From assembly GCF_001446935.1 (NCBI RefSeq), contig NZ_LKKK01000002.1, positions 496,001-560,000 on the forward strand: DNA of 64,000 nt. Direction: 5' to 3'. This document shows, in pieces, positions 1 through 8,543 of this stretch (its first letter is position 1; each line of letters starts with the position of its first letter). The notes under the pieces are model-generated. The model searched no databases. It saw nothing but the letters and a program-made list of their open reading frames with translations, and was not told where the DNA came from. Both the position numbers and the translations under genes were made by a program. This DNA comes from Pseudomonas sp. TTU2014-080ASC (GTDB taxonomy: Bacteria; Pseudomonadota; Gammaproteobacteria; Pseudomonadales; Pseudomonadaceae).

Positions 1-193
1 TGCGGTCGATAGCGACGGTGGCGACGCGGCCGCCTGCTACTTTGCTGGCCATGGCGGTGCCGGCCAGGTCCATCTGCGATACCAGCCAGCCGCCGTAAAT
101 GTCGCCGAAACCGTTGGTCTCGCGCGGCAGTGCGGTGATTTGCAGGGCGAGATCGCCTTGAGGGATTGGGTCTTCCTGTTCGAAATCTTGCAT
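1..193 (-). CDS. Acyl-CoA thioesterase, hotdog fold (N-terminal part, cut by window edge)
   Basis: Reading leftwards from the ATG at 191-193, the frame stays open to the window edge (64 codons). The peptide starts MQDFEQEDPIPQGDL and contains RETNGFGDIYGGWLVSQMD, the segment of YciA-type acyl-CoA thioesterases that carries the hotdog-fold active-site region. Such enzymes hydrolyse acyl-CoA in the cytoplasm. It is transcribed away from pstS, so the two share the intergenic region. Only about half of the usual length (about 130 aa) is visible, so substrate preference cannot be judged. Confidence 0.8.
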   Translation of the reverse strand, partial: MQDFEQEDPIPQGDLALQITALPRETNGFGDIYGGWLVSQMDLAGTAMASKVAGGRVATVAIDR

Positions 194-510
194 CAGAATG
201 GCTCGTGGCGCAGTTGTTTTTATTGGCGCAAACGGATGGGTTTAGGCCGCATGATGAGATGTCGCGAGCGGACTGGGTCATCCGCAGAACTACAGGTGGC
301 TGCAGCGCTGCCGAGTATAACCACTCGGGGTGGGCGGGGCGACTGTGGCACCTTGCCGCCTCCTTCAGCGCGGGCCTAGTGTCCGGCATATTCGCGAATA
401 CAGTCCACACTTATTCGAAGTCATTTAACTGTCACATTCATTAAATACAGTGTTCACATGGCCCTTTGATACTTGGCCCGTCTAACAACACTACACATCT
501 GGAGTAAGGC
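194..510. other. Divergent intergenic region, thioesterase / pstS
   Basis: These 317 bp separate the divergent thioesterase and pstS genes. The pstS side holds a Pho box with a matching -10 hexamer (418-451) and a Shine-Dalgarno GGAG at 501-504. The left two thirds shows open frames with no recognisable protein, and I see no hairpin with a T-tract. I assume it carries the thioesterase promoter, but I cannot point to it. Confidence 0.5.
418..451 (+). promoter_or_regulatory. Pho box and -10 of pstS
   Basis: AAGTCAT (418-424), a 4-bp spacer and CTGTCAC (429-435) match two direct repeats of the PhoB consensus CTGTCAT. TACAGT (446-451) follows after exactly 10 bp, the normal placement for PhoB activation, where the Pho box replaces the -35. 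The first half-site is weaker (5 of 7). Induction under phosphate limitation is inferred from this and from the gene's role. Confidence 0.7.
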
Positions 511-1479
511 ATGAAACTCAAGCGTTTGATGGCGGCTATGACTTTTGTCGCCGCTGGCGTTACTACCGCCACTGCGGTTGCCGCTGTTGATCCGGCTCTG
601 CCGAGCTACACCAAGACTTCCGGCGTATCGGGCAACCTGTCCAGCGTAGGTTCCGACTCGCTGGCCAACCTGATGACCCTGTGGGCAGAATCCTTTAAGA
701 AGGAATACCCAAGCGTCAACATCCAAATTCAGGCTGCCGGTTCTTCTACTGCTCCGATCGCACTGATCGAAGGCACTGCTAACCTGGGCCCAATGAGCCG
801 TCCGATGAAAGACTCGGAAATCCAGGCTTTTGAAGAGAAGTACGGCTACAAGCCGACTGCAATTCCGGTTGCGATCGATGCGCTGGCTGTTTTCGTACAC
901 AAAGACAACCCGATCAAGAGCCTCGACTTGGCTCAGGTTGATGCCATCTTCTCCAGCACCCGCCTGTGCGGTGCGCCATCCGATATCAAAACCTGGGGTG
1001 ATCTGGGGCTGACCGGTGAGTGGGCTGCTAAACCGATTCAACTGTTCGGCCGTAACTCGGTATCCGGTACTTACGGTTACTTCAAAGAAGAAGCCCTGTG
1101 TAAGGGTGACTACAAAACCAACGTAAACGAGCAGCCTGGTTCGGCTTCTGTGGTGCAGTCGATCTCCAGCACCCTGAACGCTATCGGTTACTCGGGTATC
1201 GGTTACAGAACTTCCAGCGTTAAAGCTGTTCCGCTGTCCAAGAAAGGCGGTGAGGCTTTCGAAGCTAACGAAGATAACGCTCTGGCTGGCAAATTCCCGC
1301 TGGCACGTTTCTTCTACGTCTACGTGAACAAAGCGCCGAACAAGCCACTGAGCCCGCTGGATGCTGAGTTCGTTAAGCTGGTTCTGTCCAAGCAAGGCCA
1401 GGAAGTGGTTGTAAAAGATGGCTACATCCCACTGCCATCCAAAGTGGTTGAGAAGACCAAGAAAGAGCTGGGTCTGTAA
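511..1479 (+). CDS. pstS: Periplasmic phosphate-binding protein PstS
   Basis: This is the high-affinity phosphate receptor of the Pst ABC transporter, 322 aa, the usual length in Pseudomonas. A signal peptide covers about residues 1-25 ([10 protein letters not shown] start, Ala-rich end). Phosphate-contact loops of the PBP-like fold are visible: SVGSDS (45-50), AGSSTAP (76-82) and GPMSRPM (93-99). The start is supported by GGAGTAAGGC directly upstream of the ATG. A strong terminator follows, and the permease genes then have their own Pho box, so pstS can be made in excess of the membrane components. Codon use is strongly biased, as expected for a protein made at high level during phosphate starvation. 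Confidence 0.95.
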   Translation: MKLKRLMAAMTFVAAGVTTATAVAAVDPALPSYTKTSGVSGNLSSVGSDSLANLMTLWAESFKKEYPSVNIQIQAAGSSTAPIALIEGTANLGPMSRPMKDSEIQAFEEKYGYKPTAIPVAIDALAVFVHKDNPIKSLDLAQVDAIFSSTRLCGAPSDIKTWGDLGLTGEWAAKPIQLFGRNSVSGTYGYFKEEALCKGDYKTNVNEQPGSASVVQSISSTLNAIGYSGIGYRTSSVKAVPLSKKGGEAFEANEDNALAGKFPLARFFYVYVNKAPNKPLSPLDAEFVKLVLSKQGQEVVVKDGYIPLPSKVVEKTKKELGL

Positions 1480-1520
1480 TCCAGTCACTTAACTGGTAGG
1501 GATGCCGGTTGCCTGAAACA

Positions 1521-1558
1521 CCCGCCTTCGATGTATCGAATGGCGGGTTTTGCTTTGT
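1521..1558 (+). terminator. Rho-independent terminator after pstS
   Basis: The stem CCCGCCTTCGAT / ATCGAATGGCGGG (1521-1547, one bulged T) is followed by TTTTGCTTT. It lies 40 bp after the pstS stop and just upstream of the Pho box of pstC, so it separates pstS from pstCAB-phoU transcriptionally. Confidence 0.85.
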
Positions 1559-1565
1559 CAGTGTT

Positions 1566-1599
1566 CTGTAACTTTTCTGTCATACAAAGCGACTACATT
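1566..1599 (+). promoter_or_regulatory. Pho box and -10 of pstC-pstA-pstB-phoU
   Basis: CTGTAACTTTTCTGTCAT (1566-1583) is a near-perfect Pho box: CTGTAAC, 4 bp, CTGTCAT. TACATT (1594-1599) follows after 10 bp and is a reasonable -10. It lies between the pstS terminator and the pstC start at 1664, so the permease operon has its own PhoB-dependent promoter. Confidence 0.85.
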
Positions 1600-1663
1600 G
1601 CACTCAGCATAGCGACTGAACTCAATTTGGCGCACTCATGGCTGCGCAGAGACGCTCTTACCT

Positions 1664-3949
1664 ATGAATGACTTGGCTAGTAAAACCATGACCGCCTCAA
1701 GCAAATCTCTCGGGCTGGACTTCAATACTCCGGCCTTGAAGCGCAAGCGTCGCTTGCGTGCCCTGAAAGATCGTATGGCTCGCTGGGCTGTATCCGTCGG
1801 GGGTATGGCTGTTTTGGGTGCGATTACCCTGATTTTCTTCTACCTGGCTTATGTTGTGCTGCCGATGTTTCAGGGGGCCAGTCTTGATAGCGGCAAAGCG
1901 GTAGAGGCACCTTGGCTCAAGAACTCCGGTGCGCCGCTGCTGATGAGCTTGGAGGAGCAGAATCAGGTAGGTATGCGCCTGGATCAGAGCGGCAAGGTCG
2001 AGTTCTTTAATGCTGAGAACATGGCATTGCTCAAGACGGTTAACCTGCCGATCCCAGAGCAGGTTTCAATCACCTCGATTGGTAAAGATCAGCCGGGCAG
2101 CAACCGTATTGCTTTGGGCCTGTCCAACGGTCAGGTGCTGGTGTTGCAGCATGAGTACAAGATCTCCTATCCCAATGATGTGAAGACCATCAGTCCAACC
2201 ATCACATATCCCTTTGGTGAGACCCCGATTGCTCTGGACCCGCAAGGGCGCGGTTTGGACCACATTGCACTGAACCTCAACGGAGGCACGCTGATGTTGG
2301 CGGGCTCCGTGGATGCAGCGCTGGAGGTGGTGACACTGGGTCGCGAAGAGAATTTGATGACCGGTGAAGTGACAGTCAGCGAAGAGCGTGTATCCCTGCC
2401 GCAGCTGTCCGAGCCGATTAAAGAGTTGATCATCGACCCGCGGCAGATGTGGGTCTATGTGATCAACGGCCGCGCTACTGCCGATGTCTTCGACATGCGC
2501 ACCAAGAGCCTCAATGGCCGCTACAAACTGCTCAAAGATGGCCAGACCGAAGTGACCCACGCCACGTCGCTGCTGGGCGGCATCTCGCTGATGGTCGGCG
2601 ATAGCCGTGGCGGCATTCAGCAGTGGTTTATGGTCCGTGATGAGGATGGCAAGTCGTCCCTGAAGCTGATTCGCAGCTTTGAAATGGCCGGCAATCCGAT
2701 TGTGCAGATCCTCCCGGAAGAGCGCCGTAAAGGGTTTGTCGCACTGGATGACAAAGGCAATCTGGGCCTTTTCCACAGCACTGCGCACCGCACGCTGTTG
2801 GTTGAATCAGTGGCCGATACTCAGGCGGTTGGCGGGTTGTCGCCGCGCGCCAATGTGCTGTTGGTTGAGAGCGCAGGCACGCTTCGTAGTATTGCGATTG
2901 ATAACCCGCACCCGGAGATTTCCTGGTCGTCGTTGTGGGGCAAAGTTTGGTACGAAAACTACGACGAGCCGGCGTATGTTTGGCAATCCACCTCGGCCAG
3001 TACCGACAGTGAGCCGAAACTGAGCCTTGCGCCGCTGGCGTTCGGTACGCTCAAAGCAGCGTTCTACGCCATGCTGCTGGCTGCACCGCTGGCTATTGCC
3101 GCTGCGATTTACACGGCTTACTTCATGGCCCCGGCCATGCGCCGTAAGGTCAAACCGGTGATCGAGCTGATGGAGGCATTGCCGACCGTTATTCTGGGTT
3201 TCTTTGCCGGTCTGTTCCTTGCACCGTATGTTGAGGGGCACCTGCCGGGCATCTTCAGCCTGCTGATCTTCACTCCATTCGGCATTCTTTTGACCGGTTA
3301 TATCTGGAGCCGTCTGCCAGAGCGTGTACGTCTGAGTGTGCCGGATGGTTGGGAATCGGCGTTGTTGATCCCCGTAATCCTGCTGGTCGGTTACATCTCA
3401 CTGGCCATGAGCGGCCACCTGGAAAACTGGCTTTTCGACGGCAACATGCGCCTGTGGTTGAGCAATGATCTGGGTATTGCCTTCGATCAGCGCAATGCCT
3501 TGGTGGTCGGTCTGGCGATGGGCTTTGCGGTGATCCCGAATATTTACTCGATCGCTGAGGATGCTGTGTTCAGCGTGCCTAAGAGCCTGACTTTCGGCTC
3601 GCTGGCGCTGGGTGCTACACCATGGCAAACCCTGATTCGTGTGGTGATTCTGACAGCCAGCCCAGGCATCTTCTCCGCCGTGATGATCGGCATGGGCCGG
3701 GCGGTGGGTGAAACCATGATCGTTCTGATGGCCACCGGCAACACCGCGATTATGGACATGAACATCTTTGAGGGCCTGCGCACGCTGGCCGCCAACGTGG
3801 CGGTGGAGATGCCGGAGTCCGAGGTGGGTGGAACGCACTACCGCGTGTTGTTCCTGTCGGCGTTGGTGCTGCTGACCTTCACCTTTGTCATGAACACCCT
3901 GGCCGAGCTTGTACGTCAGCGTCTGCGCGTCAAGTACGCCTCGCTCTAA
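1664..3949 (+). CDS. pstC: Phosphate ABC transporter permease PstC, extended form
   Basis: PstC is one of the two inner-membrane permeases of the phosphate importer. At 761 aa it is more than twice the roughly 320 aa of E. coli PstC. A basic N-terminus (KRKRRLRALK) precedes a first membrane helix near 42-68. A soluble part of nearly 400 residues follows; its short repeated motifs look beta-rich and are likely periplasmic. The permease domain starts near 465, with the ABC-coupling loop LALGATPWQTL at about 645. The C-terminal helices match BPD_transp_1 permeases. Long PstC proteins are known in Pseudomonas; the job of the soluble insert is not established. It is followed after 14 bp by pstA. 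Confidence 0.92.
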   Translation: MNDLASKTMTASSKSLGLDFNTPALKRKRRLRALKDRMARWAVSVGGMAVLGAITLIFFYLAYVVLPMFQGASLDSGKAVEAPWLKNSGAPLLMSLEEQNQVGMRLDQSGKVEFFNAENMALLKTVNLPIPEQVSITSIGKDQPGSNRIALGLSNGQVLVLQHEYKISYPNDVKTISPTITYPFGETPIALDPQGRGLDHIALNLNGGTLMLAGSVDAALEVVTLGREENLMTGEVTVSEERVSLPQLSEPIKELIIDPRQMWVYVINGRATADVFDMRTKSLNGRYKLLKDGQTEVTHATSLLGGISLMVGDSRGGIQQWFMVRDEDGKSSLKLIRSFEMAGNPIVQILPEERRKGFVALDDKGNLGLFHSTAHRTLLVESVADTQAVGGLSPRANVLLVESAGTLRSIAIDNPHPEISWSSLWGKVWYENYDEPAYVWQSTSASTDSEPKLSLAPLAFGTLKAAFYAMLLAAPLAIAAAIYTAYFMAPAMRRKVKPVIELMEALPTVILGFFAGLFLAPYVEGHLPGIFSLLIFTPFGILLTGYIWSRLPERVRLSVPDGWESALLIPVILLVGYISLAMSGHLENWLFDGNMRLWLSNDLGIAFDQRNALVVGLAMGFAVIPNIYSIAEDAVFSVPKSLTFGSLALGATPWQTLIRVVILTASPGIFSAVMIGMGRAVGETMIVLMATGNTAIMDMNIFEGLRTLAANVAVEMPESEVGGTHYRVLFLSALVLLTFTFVMNTLAELVRQRLRVKYASL

Positions 3950-3963
3950 GGATTCGAAGGTAT

Positions 3964-5640
3964 ATGTCCGTGAAACAGCAGAATCTTAAAACCTGGTTCA
4001 AGAGCGGTTCACCGTGGATCTGGATGAACGCCGGTGCGGTCTCCATCGCGGTGATCATGACCCTGGGTCTGTTGATGGTGATCGCCGTGCGTGGCCTGGG
4101 GCACTTCTGGCCTGCCGACATTCTTGAGGCTGACTATCAGGTGCCGGGCCAGGCTACCAAGGTCATGGCGGGTGAGGTCATTCAGGCCGAGGAAGTACCA
4201 CGTGCCCGCTTGGCCGCATCCGGTCTGCCGGTTGACGTCAAGGGCGGCGAGTTTATGACCCGCGAGCTGCTTAAGGTGGGTAACCGCGATGTGTACGGCG
4301 CGGACTTCACCTGGGTTGTCGGCGAATGGTTGAGCAATCCGCGTACTCCGCTCAATCTGGTAGCGTTTGAGCGCCGTGAGTGGGGCAATTTTTATGGCTA
4401 CATCGTTAACGTCAAAGAGAACGGAAACGTCGTAGCTGAAGGTGATGCAGCCTGGTCGGAACTGACGCAGCGTATTGATCGGGTCAATCAGCTGAACCAA
4501 AAGTTGGTGCGTCTGGAGAAGAAGGACATTGGTGCGGTTAACGCTGCACTGGAACGCATCCGCCTCGCCGAGCGTAGCCTTGAGCTGAAAGGCCGTCTGG
4601 ATGACGCAGCCCGTGCAGAGTTTCAGGCCGAGCGTGATCAGTGGCATCAGCACTACCAGTCTCTGGAAGGTGAGCTGCTGGCGCTGCGTGAGGCCTACAA
4701 CCGTGACAGTGTGACGGTGAAAACCGCTGATGGCCGCGAAGTGAACTTCAGCCTCGGCCATGTGGTGCGTGCCTTCCAGCCGAACAACATGAGCTTTATG
4801 GAAAAGCTCGGCTTCTACTTCAGCAAACTGTGGGAGTTTGTCAGCGACGAGCCTCGCGAGGCCAACACTGAAGGCGGCATCTTCCCGGCGATTTTCGGTA
4901 CGGTGATGATGACCCTGATCATGGCCGTGATCGTAACGCCGTTTGGTGTGATTGCTGCCATCTATCTGCGCGAATACGCCAAGCAGGGCCCGCTGACCCG
5001 TGTCATCCGTATTGCGGTGAACAACCTGGCGGGTGTCCCGGCGATTGTTTACGGCGTGTTTGGCCTGGGCTTCTTCGTCTATGTGCTGGGCGGCTCGCTC
5101 GACCGCATCTTCTTCCCAGAGGCTGCACCGGCGCCGACCTTTGGTACGCCGGGCCTGATGTGGGCCTCGTTGACCCTGGCCATCCTGACCCTGCCGGTGG
5201 TGATCGTGGCCACTGAAGAAGGCCTGTCACGGATTCCCCGTGCGGTGCGCGAAGGCTCCCTTGCACTGGGTGCAACCAAGGTTGAAACCCTGTGGCGCGT
5301 GGTGCTGCCGATGGCCAGCCCGGCGATGATGACCGGCCTGATCCTGGCGGTGGCCCGTGCTGCTGGTGAAGTGGCACCGCTGATGCTGGTGGGTGTGGTT
5401 AAGCTGGCACCTTCGCTGCCGTTGGATGGCAACTACCCGTATCTGCACCTGGATCAGAAGATCATGCACCTGGGCTTCCACATTTATGACGTCGGCTTCC
5501 AGAGCCCGAACGTAGAAGCCGCGCGCCCATTGGTGTACGCAACGGCGCTGCTGCTGGTGCTGGTCATCATCACGCTGAACTTCAGTGCGGTCTTTATCCG
5601 TAACCATCTGCGCGAAAAGTACAAAGCGCTGGATCATTAA
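3964..5640 (+). CDS. pstA: Phosphate ABC transporter permease PstA, extended form
   Basis: PstA is the second permease of the phosphate importer and pairs with PstC. It has 558 aa against about 296 in E. coli. After a first helix (about 22-42) comes a periplasmic insert of about 260 residues. The insert contains a charged, heptad-like helical stretch (about 165-245; [20 protein letters not shown] and [18 protein letters not shown]) that looks like a coiled coil. The permease domain follows from about 305, with the coupling motif [14 protein letters not shown] near 430 and a final [14 protein letters not shown] segment. The neighbours (pstC, pstB) and the conserved C-terminal half make the family assignment secure. 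Confidence 0.92.
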   Translation: MSVKQQNLKTWFKSGSPWIWMNAGAVSIAVIMTLGLLMVIAVRGLGHFWPADILEADYQVPGQATKVMAGEVIQAEEVPRARLAASGLPVDVKGGEFMTRELLKVGNRDVYGADFTWVVGEWLSNPRTPLNLVAFERREWGNFYGYIVNVKENGNVVAEGDAAWSELTQRIDRVNQLNQKLVRLEKKDIGAVNAALERIRLAERSLELKGRLDDAARAEFQAERDQWHQHYQSLEGELLALREAYNRDSVTVKTADGREVNFSLGHVVRAFQPNNMSFMEKLGFYFSKLWEFVSDEPREANTEGGIFPAIFGTVMMTLIMAVIVTPFGVIAAIYLREYAKQGPLTRVIRIAVNNLAGVPAIVYGVFGLGFFVYVLGGSLDRIFFPEAAPAPTFGTPGLMWASLTLAILTLPVVIVATEEGLSRIPRAVREGSLALGATKVETLWRVVLPMASPAMMTGLILAVARAAGEVAPLMLVGVVKLAPSLPLDGNYPYLHLDQKIMHLGFHIYDVGFQSPNVEAARPLVYATALLLVLVIITLNFSAVFIRNHLREKYKALDH

Positions 5641-5649
5641 TTATCAGCC

Positions 5650-5668
5650 GCCCGGCCGTTTGCCGGGC
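5650..5668 (+). other. Hairpin between pstA and pstB
   Basis: GCCCGGC (5650-5656) pairs with GCCGGGC (5662-5668) across a 5-nt loop. There is no T-tract. It sits in the 61-bp gap inside the operon, so it may cause partial attenuation or mark an mRNA processing or stability point. This is inference. Confidence 0.5.
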
Positions 5669-5701
5669 CGCCCAAATGAATTGTTAACGAGGGAGCATTC
5701 C

Positions 5702-6535
5702 ATGCAACTCGAAGCACAAACCCACGGTATCGACATCTCCGCACTGGGCCGCGAGCGCCAGGGGCTGGACCTGAGCAAGGAAAGCGTAGCCATCGACGTA
5801 CCGGGCCTTAATCTGTACTACGGCGAAAAACAGGCGCTGTTCGACGTCAAGATGAGTATTCCGAAGCAGCGCGTCACCGCTTTCATCGGCCCGTCCGGCT
5901 GCGGTAAATCCACCTTGCTGCGTACCTTCAACCGCATGAACGACCTAGTTGATGGCTGCCGCGTAGAAGGCGAAATCAACATCGACGGCACCAACATCTA
6001 CCGCAAGGGCGAAGATGTGGCCGAGCTGCGCCGCCGCGTCGGCATGGTGTTCCAGAAGCCGAACCCGTTCCCGAAAAGCATCTACGAAAACGTGGTCTAC
6101 GGTCTGCGTATTCAGGGCATCAACCAGCGCCGTGTGCTGGATGAAGCGGTTGAGTGGTCGCTGAAAAGCGCTGCGCTGTGGGACGAGGTAAAAGACCGTC
6201 TGCACGACTCCGCTCTTGGCCTTTCCGGTGGTCAGCAGCAGCGTCTGGTGATCGCCCGCACCGTCGCGGTACAGCCGGAAGTGCTGTTGCTCGATGAGCC
6301 GTGCTCGGCACTCGACCCGATCTCCACCCTGAAAGTGGAAGAGCTGATCTACGAGCTGAAGTCCAAGTACACCATCGTTATCGTGACCCACAACATGCAG
6401 CAAGCGGCGCGGGTGTCTGACTACACCGCGTTCATGTACATGGGCAAGCTGATTGAGTTTGGCGACACAGATACGCTGTTCACCAATCCGGCCAAGAAGC
6501 AGACTGAAGACTACATCACCGGCCGTTACGGTTAA
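5702..6535 (+). CDS. pstB: Phosphate ABC transporter ATP-binding protein PstB
   Basis: PstB is the ATPase that drives phosphate uptake through PstC/PstA. It has 277 aa, as expected for Pseudomonas. It shows Walker [10 protein letters not shown] (about 63-71), a Q-loop in VFQKPNPFP, the signature LSGGQQQRL (about 174-182), Walker B VLLLDEP with CSALDP, and the H-switch VTHNM. I start it at the ATG at 5702, preceded by GAGGGAG. A longer open frame upstream overlaps pstA and has no ribosome site. With PhoU and PhoR, PstB is part of the phosphate-sensing complex. Confidence 0.96.
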   Translation: MQLEAQTHGIDISALGRERQGLDLSKESVAIDVPGLNLYYGEKQALFDVKMSIPKQRVTAFIGPSGCGKSTLLRTFNRMNDLVDGCRVEGEINIDGTNIYRKGEDVAELRRRVGMVFQKPNPFPKSIYENVVYGLRIQGINQRRVLDEAVEWSLKSAALWDEVKDRLHDSALGLSGGQQQRLVIARTVAVQPEVLLLDEPCSALDPISTLKVEELIYELKSKYTIVIVTHNMQQAARVSDYTAFMYMGKLIEFGDTDTLFTNPAKKQTEDYITGRYG

Positions 6536-6566
6536 CCGGCTATGCCGAATGGCGCTGCGCGTTGTC

Positions 6567-6607
6567 GGCGGGACTTGCCGTACTGAGTGTACTGTCCGCG
6601 TCCCGCC
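6567..6607 (+). other. Long imperfect hairpin between pstB and phoU
   Basis: GGCGGGAC (6567-6574) pairs with GTCCCGCC (6600-6607). Inside the loop, GTAC (6580-6583) pairs with GTAC (6589-6592). There is no T-tract. It lies in the 153-bp gap before phoU, the longest gap of the operon, and could lower or separate phoU expression from pstB or be a short extragenic repeat unit. Confidence 0.5.
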
Positions 6608-6688
6608 TCCTAGCTCAGCACCCTTCGGCAAAGGCCGGAGTTCCAAAGAATTGATAGAACTATCAACCAGTTTCGCAAGGGTTTGAAC

Positions 6689-7417
6689 ATGATCAACAAA
6701 GAGAACCTTACCCAGCACATCTCCCAGCAGTTCAACGCCGAGCTGGAGGAGGTGCGCAGCCATCTGCTGGCCATGGGCGGTCTGGTTGAAAAGCAGGTAA
6801 ACGATGCGGTCACTGCGCTGATTGATGCCGACTCTGGTCTGGCTCAGCAGGTGCGTGAGATTGATGACCAGATCAATCAGATGGAGCGCAACATCGATGA
6901 GGAGTGCGTACGCATTCTGGCCCGTCGTCAGCCTGCGGCGTCTGACTTGCGTTTGATCATCAGTGTCTCCAAATCGGTGATCGATCTGGAGCGTATCGGT
7001 GACGAAGCCACCAAAATCGCCAAGCGTGCCATTCAGCTGTGTGAAGAAGGCGAAGCCCCGCGCGGTTACGTCGAAGTGCGTCATATTGGCGATCAGGTGC
7101 GCAAGATGGTGCAGGAGGCGCTGGATGCTTTTGCACGCTTTGACGCTGATCTGGCGCTATCTGTGGCGCAGTACGACAAAACGGTCGACCGCGAATACAA
7201 GACAGCGCTGCGTGAGCTGGTTACCTACATGATGGAAGACCCGCGCGCAATCTCCCGGGTCCTGAGCATCATCTGGGTACTGCGTTCTCTGGAGCGCATC
7301 GGCGACCATGCACGCAATATTGCCGAGCTGGTCATTTATCTGGTGCGCGGTACCGACGTTAAACACTTAGGTTTGGCGCGCATGAAGGAAGAAGTGCAGG
7401 GACCGGCGAAAAGCTAA
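6689..7417 (+). CDS. phoU: Phosphate signalling regulator PhoU
   Basis: PhoU is the cytoplasmic helical protein that links the Pst transporter to PhoR and keeps the Pho regulon off when phosphate is plentiful. It has 242 aa, starting MINKENLTQHISQQFN. Two repeated PhoU domains are visible, each with an E/DxxxD-type metal-binding region: SVSKSVIDLERIGDEATKIA in the first and the corresponding IIWVLRSLERIGDHARNIAE in the second. The ATG at 6689 has AAGG 7 nt upstream; an in-frame TTG two codons earlier is less likely. It is the last gene of the pst operon. Confidence 0.95.
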   Translation: MINKENLTQHISQQFNAELEEVRSHLLAMGGLVEKQVNDAVTALIDADSGLAQQVREIDDQINQMERNIDEECVRILARRQPAASDLRLIISVSKSVIDLERIGDEATKIAKRAIQLCEEGEAPRGYVEVRHIGDQVRKMVQEALDAFARFDADLALSVAQYDKTVDREYKTALRELVTYMMEDPRAISRVLSIIWVLRSLERIGDHARNIAELVIYLVRGTDVKHLGLARMKEEVQGPAKS

Positions 7418-7534
7418 GTCCTCGCGAGCGCTCTGGGCCGCAGGAATGCGCGGATTTAGCATTGAAGCGTATTTCTGTTGGCCAATGGCCACCTGCCGTG
7501 ACTATGCTTATGCCCAGCGAAGCAGGAGTGGCTA

Positions 7535-8449
7535 ATGAGCAAAGTCAGTGTGTTGGTGGTGGATGACGCCACCTTTATCCGTGACCTGGTAAAAAAAGGG
7601 TTACGTGATCATTTCCCCGGAATCCAGATTGACGAGGCAGTTAATGGCCGCAAGGCCCAGATGCTGCTGAGCCGTCAATCAGTCGATCTGATCCTGTGCG
7701 ATTGGGAAATGCCGGAAATGTCCGGCCTGGAACTGCTCAGTTGGTGCCGTGGCCAGGAGATGCACAAAACTACGCCCTTTATCATGGTCACCAGTCGCGG
7801 TGATAAAGAAAATGTCGTCCAGGCAATTCAAGCGGGTGTTTCGGACTACATCGGCAAGCCGTTTTCCAACGAACAGCTGATTACCAAAGTCAAAAAAGCC
7901 CTGAGCCGCACCGGCAAGCTGCAGGCTATGGCCGCCAGTTCGGCACCTAAGGTGCTCAGCAACGGCGCGTTGGCCAATGATTCTTTGGCAGCGTTGACCG
8001 GCGGAAAGGCTGAAGTAATCAAAGCACCTGCTCCCGCGCCTGCTGCGGCAACGCCGAGGCCTCAACCTGTTGAACCTGTGAGCAGCGCGCCCGCTGCCGC
8101 GGCACCGTCGGGGCGTGGTCAGGGCCGCTTACGTTTGTCCTCCGGTGCCAATCTCACCTGCGTGATCAAAGCGTTGAGCCTCAAAGAGGCCCTGCTGATC
8201 ATCAAGCGCGGCGACGTCCTGCCGCCTGTGCTGGACAGCGCTGTGCTCGATCTGGAACAAGGTGAGTCCGCTGAAACTGCCCGTCTCAACGGCTATCTAC
8301 ACGCGATTGCCGCGCTGGAACCGAAACCGGACAGTGAATGGCTGCAACTGACCTTCAAATTTGTCGATCAGGATCCGCAGAAGCTCGACTATCTGTCACG
8401 CCTGATTGCCCGCGGCAGTGCGCAGAAACACTTCACGCCTGGCGCCTGA
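7535..8449 (+). CDS. CheY-like response regulator with extra C-terminal domain
   Basis: This 304-aa protein starts with a complete receiver domain (about 1-125): acidic pair D10/D11, phospho-acceptor D56 in LILCDWEMP, T86 in IMVTS and K108 in IGKPF. An Ala/Pro-rich linker (about 126-200) leads to a conserved-looking C-terminal part of about 100 aa (GRLRLSSGANLTCVIKAL to the end) that has no helix-turn-helix. That part resembles a PilZ-type beta domain in size, but I do not see the RxxxR or D/NxSxxG motif. No kinase gene is adjacent. It lies 117 bp after phoU and may be an orphan regulator of chemotaxis-type or post-transcriptional signalling. Confidence 0.8.
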   Translation: MSKVSVLVVDDATFIRDLVKKGLRDHFPGIQIDEAVNGRKAQMLLSRQSVDLILCDWEMPEMSGLELLSWCRGQEMHKTTPFIMVTSRGDKENVVQAIQAGVSDYIGKPFSNEQLITKVKKALSRTGKLQAMAASSAPKVLSNGALANDSLAALTGGKAEVIKAPAPAPAAATPRPQPVEPVSSAPAAAAPSGRGQGRLRLSSGANLTCVIKALSLKEALLIIKRGDVLPPVLDSAVLDLEQGESAETARLNGYLHAIAALEPKPDSEWLQLTFKFVDQDPQKLDYLSRLIARGSAQKHFTPGA

Positions 8450-8543
8450 CACCTTGATATAACCTGGGCGCTGAAGGGACATGGCGAGATCGCGAATCGG
8501 CTGTTAATCTGCGCCTCCGGACACGTCAGAAGATCCGATCACG

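Noticed and set aside
429..446. An alternative Pho box that starts at 429 (CTGTCAC, then ATTAAAT)
   Set aside because: The second half-site matches poorly, and no -10 is found 10 bp further. The register 418-435 fits both half-sites and the -10.
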